Assembly: GCA_017590115.1 (NCBI GenBank)
Contig: JAGGNK010006560.1
Span: 434,001-498,000, forward strand
DNA from: Montifringilla adamsi
Taxonomy: Eukaryota > Chordata > Aves > Passeriformes > Passeridae
Reading direction: 5' to 3'
DNA length: 64,000 nucleotides
The notes beneath the pieces are model-generated. The model did no database searches. It had not been told where the DNA came from and worked only from the letters and a program-made list of their open reading frames with translations. Positions 35,534 through 46,448 of the stretch are shown piece by piece. Each line of letters starts with the position of its first letter. Position 1 is the stretch's first letter. Both the position numbers and the translations under genes were made by a program.

Positions 35534-37570
35534 CTAGTCCTCTCCTCTTAGCCTTCTTTCTAAGGTGTCTTGTTCCTGTGCAATAGCTTCATCCATCCTT
35601 CTTTTTCTACAAAAATTCCTGGTGTGTCCCTTCTCACCACCATAAAAGCATATGATATCTGCCCAAGGTGGTCTTCTCTCTGGCCAAGGTGACTTATTAT
35701 CTCTGTCTGGCTCACACCTTCTACTTGGCTGATCTTTAAACCTACTTATTCTAGGACCTGTGTACTCATCTTTTCCATTTCCCGGTGACTGGCTATTTCC
35801 AAACCCAGCACTCTCCCTAGCCACTGCTACTATAATTTTTGCTTTTGTCCTGGTCTTCTCCTCATCCCTCCTTAGATATACTTTTTGTGCCTCTCTCAAT
35901 AGCTCATTCATTCCTTTTTCTTGGCAATCATCTAACTTTTCCAATTTTCTCCGTATATCTACCCAGGCCTTAGTTACAAATTGAATTTTAACAAAAACTT
36001 GTCCTTCTGGACTACCTGGATCCACATTAGAATACAATTGAAAGTTTATTTTTAATCTTTCTAACCAAGCACTGGGTGATTCATCTCGTTCCTGTTGACT
36101 ATCAAATGCCAATTTTGCATTATTTGTTCTGGGGACAGCCTCTCTTATCCCTCTTACAATGTCCTATATTGCCTCATACTCGCTCTTCCCTCCTCCTGGT
36201 TTGGATCCCAGTTAGGTGGGTTAATGGGCATCTTATCTTCCCCTCTAGGACACCCTCTATTTTCTTTTTCCTAAATCATCATACCCGCAGTATGGATCAT
36301 TTGTATTTCTTCGGAAGAAAACAATATTTCCAGGATCAAATTTAATTCCTCCCACGTAAAAATGTTTGGCCTTTGGAACTGGTCTAGTTGTTGGGAGATG
36401 CTGATGGGATCTTCTAATAAAGCTTTAATTTTTTTCTTAAAATTTCTAACTTCAGAGGCAGTTAATGGTGCGTTTACAATACCACTCCTGGCTCCTCCCA
36501 TAGGCACTTCTCTTAATGGAAACAATTTTCCAATCTTTCCTACATCAGTCTGAATCTTTCCTGCTTGAAACCTCATATTATACTGATGACCTTTTTCCTG
36601 CTTGTCTAATTCCGCTAACCTTTTACCTTCCAGGCTATTACAACAACAGATCTTTACTACTGTCTGATCTTTTACTTGTACACTCTCCTTCTGTTCCTGA
36701 TCCTCTATGGGTTTAGGGATGGGAGATAAACAGAGAAATATGCTGACAAGATCTGGGGACAGTAATTGGAGAAGACGTATTTGGGAGAATAGGTTGCAGG
36801 ATAGGGGAAAAATAAAGGGGGGTACTTTGGAAGGTTTTAGGAGCCAGGGTAGGGGTAGGAATACTTATAGCAGTTGGGGTTATGACACCAGAAGCTGGCG
36901 TCTGGGTGTTATTTGAGGTAGAGGAATATATAGAAGATGAAGGGGTAGCAAGTGCTGGACAACTTGAAGTAAAGGGTTGAGGTGGCTGTGAAACACTTAC
37001 AGGAGTTGAAACTGGAATCCATTCAGGATGTTGTACCAAGGAAGACAATACAGGAGGAGGAGGAGGAGGAGGGAGGTGGTCAATAGATGGAGTAGGAGTA
37101 GGAGGTAGTGGGATGTAGTCTAAGGGATCAGGAGGAGGAGGTGGAGGAAGGTAATCCAAAGGATCCCACCTCCTCTCTGGTAATTTAGCCTCTTTTTTAT
37201 CTGTTTCCCGTGTCATCTTATATACTCTTACTTCTTCCTCTTGTTCCTCTTTGTCTAGCCAACATTTAGCATGTTGGATTTCCTCATTACAAGGTTCCCC
37301 TTGGGTGTTAACATGTCTATTCAAAGCTACACATAACCACTTTTCCCTCATGCCATACCAGGGCCAGTAGACAGGTCCTTCCGCTAAACTTTCCTTTGGC
37401 CAGACTTCTGTACAATACTTGATCATCTTTATCCTATCTAGGGTTTTAACCACCTCATTGTTATCCCATCAATTTAACATTTCACCTAGAGGGCTACTAG
37501 GAGGAATATTCTTAAATGTTTCCTTTCCTTTCTTCCCTTTGCGGGCACTCTTTCCCACACACTGCCCCAT
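35534..37570 (-). pseudogene. gag: Proviral gag (matrix, capsid, nucleocapsid), broken
   Basis: The start codon opens with Met-Gly, a myristoylation-type N-terminus, after which TGA at 37469-37471 stops the frame at codon 34. The frame then continues through a proline-rich region (37030-37160), matching the matrix/p12 part, to a frameshift near 36713. The capsid segment (36271-36580) contains LREVPMGG and ends at TAG (36271-36273). A further frameshift and stop lie near 36160-36190. The last open part (35534-36130) holds the capsid C-terminus and one zinc knuckle, whose second Cys is Gly (CFYGGEKGHTRNFC). Gag ends at TAG 35534-35536. Confidence 0.9.
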
Positions 37571-37739
37571 GTTTCAGATTTTAGATACCACTGAATTAAT
37601 TTATTTACTGATTTAAATAATAAAGTTCCAGGAATGAAATTGCCTAGATAATATTAATTATTAAGGTAACGATTAAAAGGAAGTAGATATTAAAAAAATG
37701 ATGATTTAGAAAAAATATTTGGTGTGGGAAATAAAATAA

Positions 37740-38205
37740 ATATGGCAGTTTTTAATGTGGGAAACAGAATAAAGATGGCAACTTAAAGAAATAAAGTAAA
37801 TATAAAGATAGCAAATTAAAGAAATGAAATAAAATATGGTGACTTTAATGGGGTGGTTTAAGGTTGGAGTTTAAAATAGAAAAGTGATAATACCAAAAAT
37901 TAAAAAAAAATAAATAGAGAATTAAAAATATTAGGGAGAAAATGGAGAAATGGTAATTAGAAAACTAAATAATGATGGCGATTCCAAGAAATAAAAAGAC
38001 TTTCACCTATACCTACTGCTAATAATAAAAATATTATTTCAACTGTAAGTATATATTGTTTAACAGGATGGCTGGTCAACAACTAGCTGCAACCTCCTAC
38101 TCAAAACGGCACACTATATACTTAAAATGGTCACCTCCCTGACTATACAAGGAACTCAAAAATGGCCGTGTCTCAGTCTACCACACAAGAAACCTAAAAT
38201 GGCCG
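37740..38205 (-). promoter_or_regulatory. Cluster of YY1-like motifs in the leader
   Basis: Read on the minus strand, GCCATATTT (near 37742), GCCATCTTT (near 37774), ACCATATTTT (near 37834), GCCATCATT (near 37975), ACCATTTTA (near 38126), GGCCATTTTT (near 38162) and GGCCATTTTA (near 38199) fit or approach the YY1 core CCATNTT. Binding is inferred only from the motif; the A-rich background makes some matches likely by chance. Confidence 0.4.
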
Positions 38206-38230
38206 CTTCTCGGCCTGCCACACAAGAAAT
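38122..38230 (-). repeat. Three imperfect 36-bp repeats in the leader
   Basis: ATGG cores at 38127, 38162 and 38199 begin units that end CTACCACACAAGAAACC or CTGCCACACAAGAAATC, the first unit being more diverged. On the minus strand the two right units contain CGGCCATTTT, a YY1-like motif. Confidence 0.75.
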
Positions 38231-38470
38231 CAAAAGAATTCCTAAGGAGTGGTCGGAGGACTTTTGGTTCCCCTCACCTCCGAACCTCACTCCTCAAGGG
38301 TCCCAGTTTCCAACACACACACGCACACAAAAATACCCAAAACCCTTTCTCTAATGTGAGCCGGTTCTAACCTTCCCTTCAGTCCTAGTGACGGAAAGGG
38401 CCCTTCCACAGCCGGCGGCTCACCTCCCCGCTGTGGGTCACCGCATCTGTGAAGTCTGTTTCAGCCACCC

Positions 38471-38905
38471 CTATGACCCCCTTTAGCTGGGGTCCTAGCT
38501 CAGGGTGAGCCTACTTCCCCTCTATCAACCCCTTCTACTGGGGTCCTAGTTCAAGGGGGCCCTATTCCCATTGGGTTGGGCACCCTCCCCTTCCCAGGCC
38601 TCAAAAAGGGGCACTCCCCTACACGGTGGCCACTTTGTTAGGTGGTCTCCATATAGGAGTATTTTCTCCCACCCCCAAGGTCCTAGTTCCTCGGAGACTA
38701 GACTCCCCCGGTCTATCCCTGAGGAACAGCCCTCCGTGGTTTGAGTTAGTGGTCGGAGCTCCACCCCTCACTGGGCAAGTCCGCCCCCACTAACCCTCCT
38801 CGGATACCCCTACGACCGCCCCAATGGGATCCTAGCTCGGGGTACCGAGTGTGTCCCCCTCTATGACCCCCCCAATGGGATCCTAGTTCGAGGGGTACAA
38901 CTTGG
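38471..38905 (-). repeat. Five imperfect 50-bp repeats in the leader
   Basis: In plus orientation each unit contains a C-rich run, then GGGATCCTAGCTCGGGG or a close variant (TCCTAG at about 38493, 38544, 38680, 38830, 38881). Two units share the preceding CTATGACCCC or CTACGACCGC. Spacing is irregular between units 2 and 4. Confidence 0.7.
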
Positions 38906-39376
38906 GCCAATGGCTCAAACCACCCCTAGGAGCCTCCAATCACTGGAAGAACGGGAGCCTTAGCGAGTAAGGGCGGCTATAGGTAGGCACTCCCCGTCTC
39001 CCCTACTCCCGGAGGTCCATGGCGGTACATGCACTCTACAACAACACTTGCTTCCCTCCGTTCCCAGCTGGCCCCCCTCATGGGAGTCTGGAACTATAGT
39101 ACTGGGAGGTCTGCACTCGCTTCGGGGGTCTGTACTCACAGCCCCTGTCTCATTCACACACACGCACTTCACACCTCCTATTACCTTAAACCACACTCAC
39201 CTTACTCAGGGGCAACGGAGGGCCCTCACATTTTGAGTCGCTGTGTTCCCTGCAGCCTCGGGTATAGGCACAATCCCTTCCGCGGTCCGACGTAGTCCAA
39301 TCTCTGGCAGCCAAAAAGGTGGCTGGACACGTCTCCCAGGTCCTGGGCTACACCGGACCATTTTGGGGTGTGGCCT

Positions 39377-39394
39377 ATCCCGGACGAGTCCCCA
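39377..39394 (-). other. Proline-tRNA-type primer binding site
   Basis: On the minus strand the 18 bases are TGGGGACTCGTCCGGGAT. They differ at one position from the complement of the proline tRNA 3' end used by many gammaretroviruses. The spacer between the LTR and this site is 4 bases (ACAC). Confidence 0.88.
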
Positions 39395-39398
39395 GTGT

Positions 39399-39909
39399 TG
39401 TTATGAATATGAACGAGGCCAAACTTTCTCAGGAGAAAAAGGTTCTTGTTTATTTAAATAGCTACAAGGAACAGAGTGCCCAGGATAGGCCCGAGCACTC
39501 ACTCAGTGACTCAAAAACAAAACAGTACGTGTTCCCAAACGTACTGGGTTCTCCCCAGAAAACAAGTTTCCAAAAAGAACCAAGCTAAATCGAACTTCCC
39601 CCTTTCATAGCCCCCTTCGAGTCCAGGATTTGTGGATTTTGGATCCGCACGGTGATTGTTCCGCTTCCAGGCCTCTCATTGGTCTTTAATGCCGTTCATT
39701 CTGGACCAATCATTTCTGCAGGGTGTTGAATGATTGGTCAGATCCTCCATCCAATGTTCTTCAGCCTCACTCTGCCCGCTAGACTGCCCCTCCACCAAAC
39801 CCTGGACCCTTTTTCCAGAACATTCTAACAATTTTAACTCTTAACATAACATAATTAATACAATATAATTGAATTCTAATCTAATTTAACATAACTTTTA
39901 CTTATAACA
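39399..39909 (-). repeat. 5' LTR of the provirus (511 bp)
   Basis: Same element as 30150-30649, with two extra segments: a 6-bp tandem copy (TATGAA near 39405-39412) at its U5 end and 5 bp (ATAAC) near its U3 start. It is followed on the minus strand by the primer site after a 4-base spacer. Confidence 0.95.
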
Positions 39910-40065
39910 TGAGGATAGTCAAACACTGGCACAGGCTGCTTAGAGAGATGATGGAGTCTCCATCCTTGGAGCTACTCAAACCCCAATTAGACCCAGTCCT
40001 GGGCAAGCAGCTGTAGCTGACCTTGCTTTGATGCAGAGCTGGATGATGCACCACAGAGGCTGTTT
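39910..40065 (+). repeat. CR1 LINE, right half, split by a provirus
   Basis: GAGGATAGTCAAACACTGGC, ACAGGCTGCTTAGAGAGATG and ATGGAGTCTCCATCCTTGGA continue the CR1 consensus from the point where the left half stops. The 3' end (GACCTTGCTTTGATGCAGAG) is diverged. Confidence 0.87.
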
Positions 40066-42828
40066 AGTAACTGCAAACATGGCCGGCATTATGGCTGGTC
40101 TTAGCACAAGCACAAAGCTTGTGGGTTCAGGTCGTGTGGAACTCCTGAGGAGCTGCCCAGAGCAGGAGCTGTTCATCCAGGCTGTGGCTGGGGGTCTCAC
40201 ACTGAGGTTTCCAAGGTGAAAATGTGACATGCATTAGCTGTACATTACTGTACTGCACTGAAAGATTTACATGGTCTTGAAAGCAGTCATTATACTATTT
40301 GGTTATAAAATATGTAAGTATGCCAGATGCAGACATGTCAGCTTCTTGGAAGTGGGAAATAGCACTATTTTTGCACTATAGTTGTTTGGGTTTCTTTTTT
40401 TTGAAACCAAAACCAACATGATAATTACAGAGGAAGCCAGTTCTGCAAAATAGCAGTGTTAAGTTACTCTCTGCTGAACACGGTAAAAGTGCTCTTGTAT
40501 GGACAGTACAAAATCCAAAGACACAGAGCAGTGAATCCCTCCATGTTTGGCACTAAAGGAATAGTGTTCCTTTCCTAAGGAACCCCGATACAGCCCACCT
40601 ATCACAGAGCAAACCAAACACCCTGTGCAGCTCTATCCACCATCTTCTGGGATCCTGCATCTTCAACAAGTTCCTACAATTTATAGCCTCTGTTTAAAAA
40701 TTTAAAAAAAGACCCATCTGGCTGGTTGCAGTTAGGTTTGACACACAAAAGTGTAACTCAGCAGTTCCTCCTTGCAACTATTTCTGCTTTGATGGAAAAA
40801 TGAGAACGGACAAACGAATACAGGCAAAAAACCAGTTCAAAAGTGCTGCAATGGTGTGGATGTTACAAGATGTTGGCACTAAGTACGGCAGACAGGATTT
40901 TAATCAACATCAGCTATTTTGGGGAGGATGATGTAGTTGCCTGCAGGGTGTGACTCACAGTTCTTGACAACGAGCTGTGATTTTATGTGTAATTCTTATC
41001 CTGCGGCAGCAATCAAGTCAGAACAATGTTATTTACCAGTGGAACTCAGCTTCATCCCAGAAGGATCACCTCTGAAGTGTAACAGTTAATCTCTCCCTTA
41101 CTGTGGATTTTACCCACTATTAATGAGATTAAGGATCTTGTTTCTGTAGGCTTTAACGGACAAGAAAATTTATTAGCACCCTTTGAAGTAGTAACCTAAA
41201 ACTGAGTATCCACTACTCCTATCATTTCTGTATGCACCTCTGAAGGTCAAATAGTACTGAAAATTGTCCCATCAGTAGAAAAACAAATTTCAGTATAACG
41301 CGTGACTCTTCATAACAGCAGCAAATCTCCTTAGGGATCTTCTTTCCGTTTCCAAAGCTTAGGAGAGGTTGCTTGATGAACGAAACTGCCTGTTGGTGAG
41401 ACCTGGGAAAGAAACAGCTATAAAATCCAGCTCTCTTCTAGAAAAGCTGCCAGACTGTATGGCAGTGCACCTTTCTACACTGGTTCTCTGCTTTGAAGAA
41501 TCTTTTTCTCCCCAACTTTCACCAACTTGATCCCCTATTCCCCCTGCAAATGCAAGGCCCTGCCATATTACAGATCCTGCTGCGGAACTTCAAGGCCAGA
41601 AATTTCATGGAACTGTCTAAATCAACATTTAAGTCTATTAATTTTAGCATCAGTGAAATACCATACATGGATTATAAAATCTGTCAGTGGATTATAAATC
41701 TTAGGATACTATTAAGTAAGCATTGTCTTGAATACTTCTGATACATTTCACTTTAACCCCAGTGGTGGAACCAACAAGACCTAAGAGGTCCCAGCTCCAT
41801 AAACTTTTGATGAGTTGTCCATTCAAACATTCCTAAATGCAGAATGGGTCGAAAAGCATTTGGGGAAAAAGCCCAGGAGAGAAGGCCATTATCCCTCTTT
41901 GGCCAAATACAGAGAGATTCTGCTGTACATCCCCGCATTTTCTACTGCCTCTGTGAGGTAGGTGACATTTTCCACACTCAGCAGATGGCAACTTGAGACT
42001 GCTGTACTGCACACAGCCTGTAAACATTATTTGTTGAAGCTGTAAATATCTCATTGCACATTCTTTAGTAACTGTAGTTGAGTTCTGAGTACCTGTCAGT
42101 AACAATAAACTGAGATTCTCTGGGCAGGTGTATTGCACTATGGTCTCATTAAGTTTACCTGCCATTACAGCTGGGAAAGAAGTCAGCCAGCTCCAAATTT
42201 TTAGCCTGTGAGGCTTTGCCTTCTGGAACACACAACCAGTAGCTGACCCTGAGACAGCAGTATCATTTGACAAAACAGGAGGAAGAGCCAATTCTTATCA
42301 CATACATGAGTCACTGCATGTGTTTTAAGACTTTTACCAGCACTATGTTTTGTGTTATCTAATTGAATAAGGAGGTAAAGAACAGTCTTGTTTATTCTAC
42401 TACTTATGTACTCATTGCTTGACATACAAACAGCAATCTGTATGATCAAGTATATTGTTTATTATTTTAGGGAACAGGATGCATACTGTGGACTTGGTCA
42501 ACATCTTCATTTCACTGCCTTTTGCTCAAACGCCAGCAAGACTGTAGTACAGACTACCTAAGCGAGTTGAACAACAGTGTATATGGATGATAGGTGCAGA
42601 AGGGAGAATTTAACACAGATTTAAAATTATTTGTTTTGTAGAGAGCTGACTGCATATGCAAATATAACTTCACACAGTTATGACTGTAAGGACCATCATC
42701 AGTAAAAACACCAAGAGCTGTGCTGCCAAGGCTGACAGCTCATGTACCTCAAGCGAAGCAGATACTATGCTGCCCAACAGCATCACACTAGTGTGCTCAC
42801 TGAGCAAGCCCAAAACATTTTTCCCATT
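40066..42828. other. Intergenic, no recognised feature
   Basis: Between the split CR1 and the solo LTR I find only short open frames without motifs or splice support (for example 41833-42291 minus) and no clear repeat. Confidence 0.6.
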
Positions 42829-42834
42829 GAAAAT

Positions 42835-43450
42835 TGTCAGGGTTCTGGGGTTGGGATGACCCTGAGGTAGTAGAAAGTCTTTTTGCTCCCAACCCCGCAA
42901 CCAGAGAAGTAGAGATTCGTCAGTTCTGCTTTTCAAGGTTGTTTATTTTTCCTTATCTATAACATTCTTTCCCTGACCAGCTGAGATCTGTCCAGCAGGT
43001 TGGGTTCCGGCACACTGTCTGCCCTTGGGGTGGTATTAACATTTTATACTAAGAACTATGTGTACTTTATTTACAATAATTTTCCAATACCTATCACCTA
43101 TGTTAGACAGTCTGCGCCTCTACTTCAAACCAGTCAAGAAGTGTCACCATCACAGCAGAAGATGGAGCACAAAAAGAAGGAGAAGGACAGGACACACCCA
43201 AACTCCTCCATCTTGCCTCTTGAACCCCCATTCTAAAACTCCAAAATCCTACTTTTTCACCCTGTGACAAATTAACTATCATTCTACTCCAACTCTTGTG
43301 GCTTGTAAATCTTCACACAAAGTTGGTAGTTTGTTCCATGGGCTAGAATCGAAGGCACAGTTGTTTTTGTCTGAATGCCTAGGCCCCTGAGCCCCCTGCC
43401 AGGGTCTAGAGTCATCCAGGGCAGTCAGTGGAATATCCTGGGTTTGGACA
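42835..43450 (-). mobile_element. Solo LTR with 6-bp target duplication
   Basis: This 616-bp element reads TGTCAGGG...TTTGGACA in plus orientation (TGTC/GACA ends) and is flanked by GAAAAT at 42829-42834 and 43451-43456. On the minus strand it has a TATA box (AGTATAAAAT, 43041-43050) and about 100 bases later AATAAA (42943-42948), which fixes its orientation. A 6-bp duplication suits betaretrovirus- or alpharetrovirus-like families. No internal region remains. It lies between AFDN and KIF25, in their orientation. Confidence 0.92.
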
Positions 43451-43456
43451 GAAAAT

Positions 43457-44269
43457 GCATTACTACTGCTGTACATCACACACGGTTCCTCTCATAATCC
43501 TTGGAATAGTTTGGTCTAGAAGTAAAAGTTTCTATGACAAAGTTCCCAGCTGCAATAACTACAGACTCAAATACACCACGTTTTGTTTGTACTGGCTCTT
43601 TTGTTTAGACTGACAGACTCATACAGAGAAGAGCAATGGATTGTTTCCATTTTCTTCTAGTCTTGACATTCTATATTCAAAATTAAAAGTTGAGTTATTT
43701 TGAGGGTATAGGAGGATCTCAATCCCATCTTCAGCAGATGTACAGTTACAGCAGAAGGCATCTACAGCACTTGACTGGGGCTGGGCTCCCTCCCCAAGCA
43801 GAGTTTGAACTGTTGACTCCCATTAACCACAGCAATCCCCGTGGAGACTCTGCATACACTATTTACTTTTCCAAAATATGCCACGTTTTAGGTTCCTCTT
43901 TGCTGTTACAAAAGCAACTTTGCACTTAAGGAAGATACAAATACAGTGTGACTAGTCTATATAATCAACACCACTGGTCTTTACTACTTTGTAAACTGCT
44001 GGTTAAGCTGTAAAAATCACTTCCTTCAAGTCAGCACTATAGGTATCAAATAAGTTAAGAAATTCTCCTCTCTGATTAGTGAAGGTCAGCCTCTGTTGAT
44101 TCTCCGTATCAAATTAATTTGAAGTTTTCATATCAGATACACTGACTTTGCTCATAAATACATTTTAAGAGGACAGGCAAGTCAAAACATATTAAGAGTC
44201 CCTCTGGTTTATGATAATGTTGTTAGGAATGCAGAATTAAATAAGAATACAAAAAACATTGAATGCAAA
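43457..44269. other. Intergenic, downstream of AFDN
   Basis: No coding, repeat or RNA feature recognised. Confidence 0.6.
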
Positions 44270-46303
44270 GTTAAATACAATACAAACTTTATTAAAAATA
44301 GGTTGCAAGTGAAATACAGTAGAAATGGGAAACTACAGCAGTTTTGATGGTTTTTTTTTTCAAATAATGCACAGACAAATATGAAAAGCACTTTTACACA
44401 TATTCACACTTGACCCGAATGCCCAATAGCGGCCAAATCCACTCAACTGAAGGTTATAGGTATTTTTTTGCTAAGCCTTTTTCAGAGTCTAGCAGCAACA
44501 GTAATTCAGCCACAGCGTAAGTTTTTTCCTCAAGAAAAATGTGTCACTGTAAGGCTGCTAGTGTTCTCAAGATAAATTGGGAGAGGCTTGCTTTTGCTGA
44601 TGAACAGACAAAGCAAGCATGCAGATCCTTCATTAACACTTTGAACCAGTTTAGTCATCTACTTCATATTTAACAGGTGAAACGGTAAAAGCACACTTTC
44701 AAATAAGAAACCTGAAATATGTAAAAAATATTTACACTCCAATTTTCTTTAACTTGCATTTATTTATCATACAACTCTTATTAAAAGTGATTTCTTTCCT
44801 AAGGCAGTGAAAGTCTACCCCTTTGTATTTGGAAGTGTGCACAAATCCCTAAATATATATTTATAAGAGAACAATATGATACAGGGAAAAAAATCATCTA
44901 AAGCCAGTAAAGGGCTCTGTCAAATAGAAAATTTGTTTGGAATCACAATATATATTGTCTTAACATCACACAATGAGAAAGACTCTGATGAGGTCCTTAT
45001 TCCCAACATCATCAGCCACATAAGCATAGCTGAGGAAATAGTGGGAGGAAAAAGATTAACAATTAAAAATTAAATAAGGCTATAACTGTGTGAAAAAATA
45101 GCTTGAACTGCCAAAAAGGCTTTCAGAACAACCTTAATAGGATGTCAGTAAAGCCAGCTAGACAGAATGGGAGCTCACTAGCACTGCTTCCTCAGCATGA
45201 GCAGGGATGGTTCCTTGCTAGTACACCAGCTCTGTTAATGACCTTATGAATGTTCCCACTTCCAGACTGCAGTACTGTATTTGATGCTTTACACTTCAGC
45301 CTTCTTCTCTAATATGCCAATTGATATCTCCATAGAAAAAAAATATTGCTGAACTGATAATAACAGACTCATCAATACTGTTCCAGGCCTAATTGCCCAA
45401 TAACTTCTAACCTGAATTTCTCAGAAAACATACCCACGTGTTCTGCTCACCTTCTAACTGTAATCCTTGCCTTTAAGACATTACTAACATTTTGGTCCTA
45501 GCTGATGAAGGGCCACTAAGTGTAGCCTACTATCTATTGCTTATGTAATTTTTAATGAAACAGTTATTCAAAGGTTGTTACCTTCACATTTTTTCAAAGT
45601 CTGAAGCACATATAGTGGGGATACAACAACGTAGACTTTTCCGTAACTACAGATAACATCTTAGGCATTCATTTGAGACCCAACAAATACATAGGAAAAG
45701 AGACATTTTTATTCCAAGATTCTATCTAGAGAATGTGTGTTATGCCAGTACTATGTAATGGTAAGATCTGTATTGATATGCTGATCCTTCTATGAACACC
45801 ATACAGTCTGTCACACTTGCATATGAAACCTTATTTAAGGTGGCCCAGACATTGGCTTCTTGTCAAACAACCTAAAATACTAATTTCTAGTGCACAGTTT
45901 AGTTTAGGCAGTTCAAGCTATTCTCACTCTCTCTGCTCAGCAGCTAAAACAAAAGTGTGTCTGTAAAACACCAGGAAACAGAACTTATCTTTGACAAGTG
46001 CTACTTGGTCTGGTGCAAAAGAACTTTACCCCCAAAACAGAAAAAAAGTTACCTTCACGTGATTCGTATCTTTAAAATTTTACAGTGCTTTCATTGTATA
46101 AACCACAAGCTTCTGGCAAAGTAATCAGAGTTTTCTTGCTATTGCAACATCTCTAAGTCTTAATTAACAGTCTTAGATATAAAGGAATCAAAGCCACTCC
46201 CTTCCATAAAACATTCATTTTCTGTTCATACTTAGTAGTGTGCTCCCAATCTCAATCCCTCAATTTGGAGATCATCCATTACATCTGATAAGGTGCTTTC
46301 ATC
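44270..46303 (-). other. AFDN: AFDN 3' untranslated region
   Basis: About 2 kb of AT-rich sequence from the stop codon to a polyadenylation signal. Other AATAAA-like hexamers occur inside it, so shorter 3' ends are possible. No retroelement was recognised. Confidence 0.65.
44288..44293 (-). terminator. AFDN polyadenylation signal
   Basis: AATAAA on the minus strand (TTTATT on plus) about 2.0 kb after the stop codon. It is chosen as the distal signal because no stronger one follows before the solo LTR. Confidence 0.55.
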
Positions 46304-46448
46304 TTATTTTGTGTTCAACTCATTTTCCAGTTCCATTAGTTTCCTAGAAGCTTTTACTTTATTGGATACATCCTGACCCTGTGAAAAAAGTCGCTGGCGT
46401 TCCCTGAACGTCAGGTTTTCTGGTGCTCCAGGTAAATCTGCATCTTGA
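46304..46448 (-). CDS. AFDN: AFDN last coding exon
   Basis: The exon has 47 codons plus TAA after CTTTCCAG. It encodes QDADLPGAPENLTFRERQRL, FSQGQDVSNKVKASRKLMEL and ENELNTK-stop, the conserved C-terminus of long afadin. The last helix is presumed part of the actin-binding tail. Confidence 0.97.

Larger units (their letters stand above)
37571..39376 (-). other. Unusually long proviral 5' leader with repeats
   Basis: About 1.8 kb separates the primer site from the gag start, several times the gammaretroviral norm. It holds five imperfect units of about 50 bp sharing the core TCCTAG(C/T)TC (38471-38905), then three of about 36 bp sharing AAAATGG (38122-38230). An A/G-rich part follows (37690-38000). 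I see no long open frame. It may contain the packaging signal and a splice donor, but I cannot place them. Confidence 0.75.
30150..39909 (-). mobile_element. Endogenous gammaretrovirus-like provirus, 9.76 kb, defective
   Basis: The order on the minus strand is 5' LTR (39399-39909), primer site, 1.8-kb leader, gag, pro-pol, env remnant, polypurine tract and 3' LTR (30150-30649). Gammaretroviral features are the proline-tRNA-type primer site, a 4-bp target duplication, gag and pol in one frame separated by UAG, a single nucleocapsid zinc knuckle, YVDD reverse transcriptase, and RNase H and integrase in the usual order. Every gene has stops or frameshifts, so it encodes no complete protein set. 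It was inserted into an older CR1 copy between AFDN and KIF25. Confidence 0.95.

Noticed and set aside
32320..36716. Plus-strand open frames across the provirus
   Set aside because: They are antisense shadows of gag and pol.
38127..38354. Plus-strand open frame in the leader
   Set aside because: It is antisense to the provirus, and the apparent order comes from the 36-bp repeats.
38122..38905. Regularly spaced repeats resembling a CRISPR array
   Set aside because: Units are imperfect, spacing is irregular, and they lie in a retroviral leader of a vertebrate genome.
41833..42291. 152-codon minus frame between AFDN and the provirus
   Set aside because: No motif, no splice signal and no homology recognised; compatible with chance.
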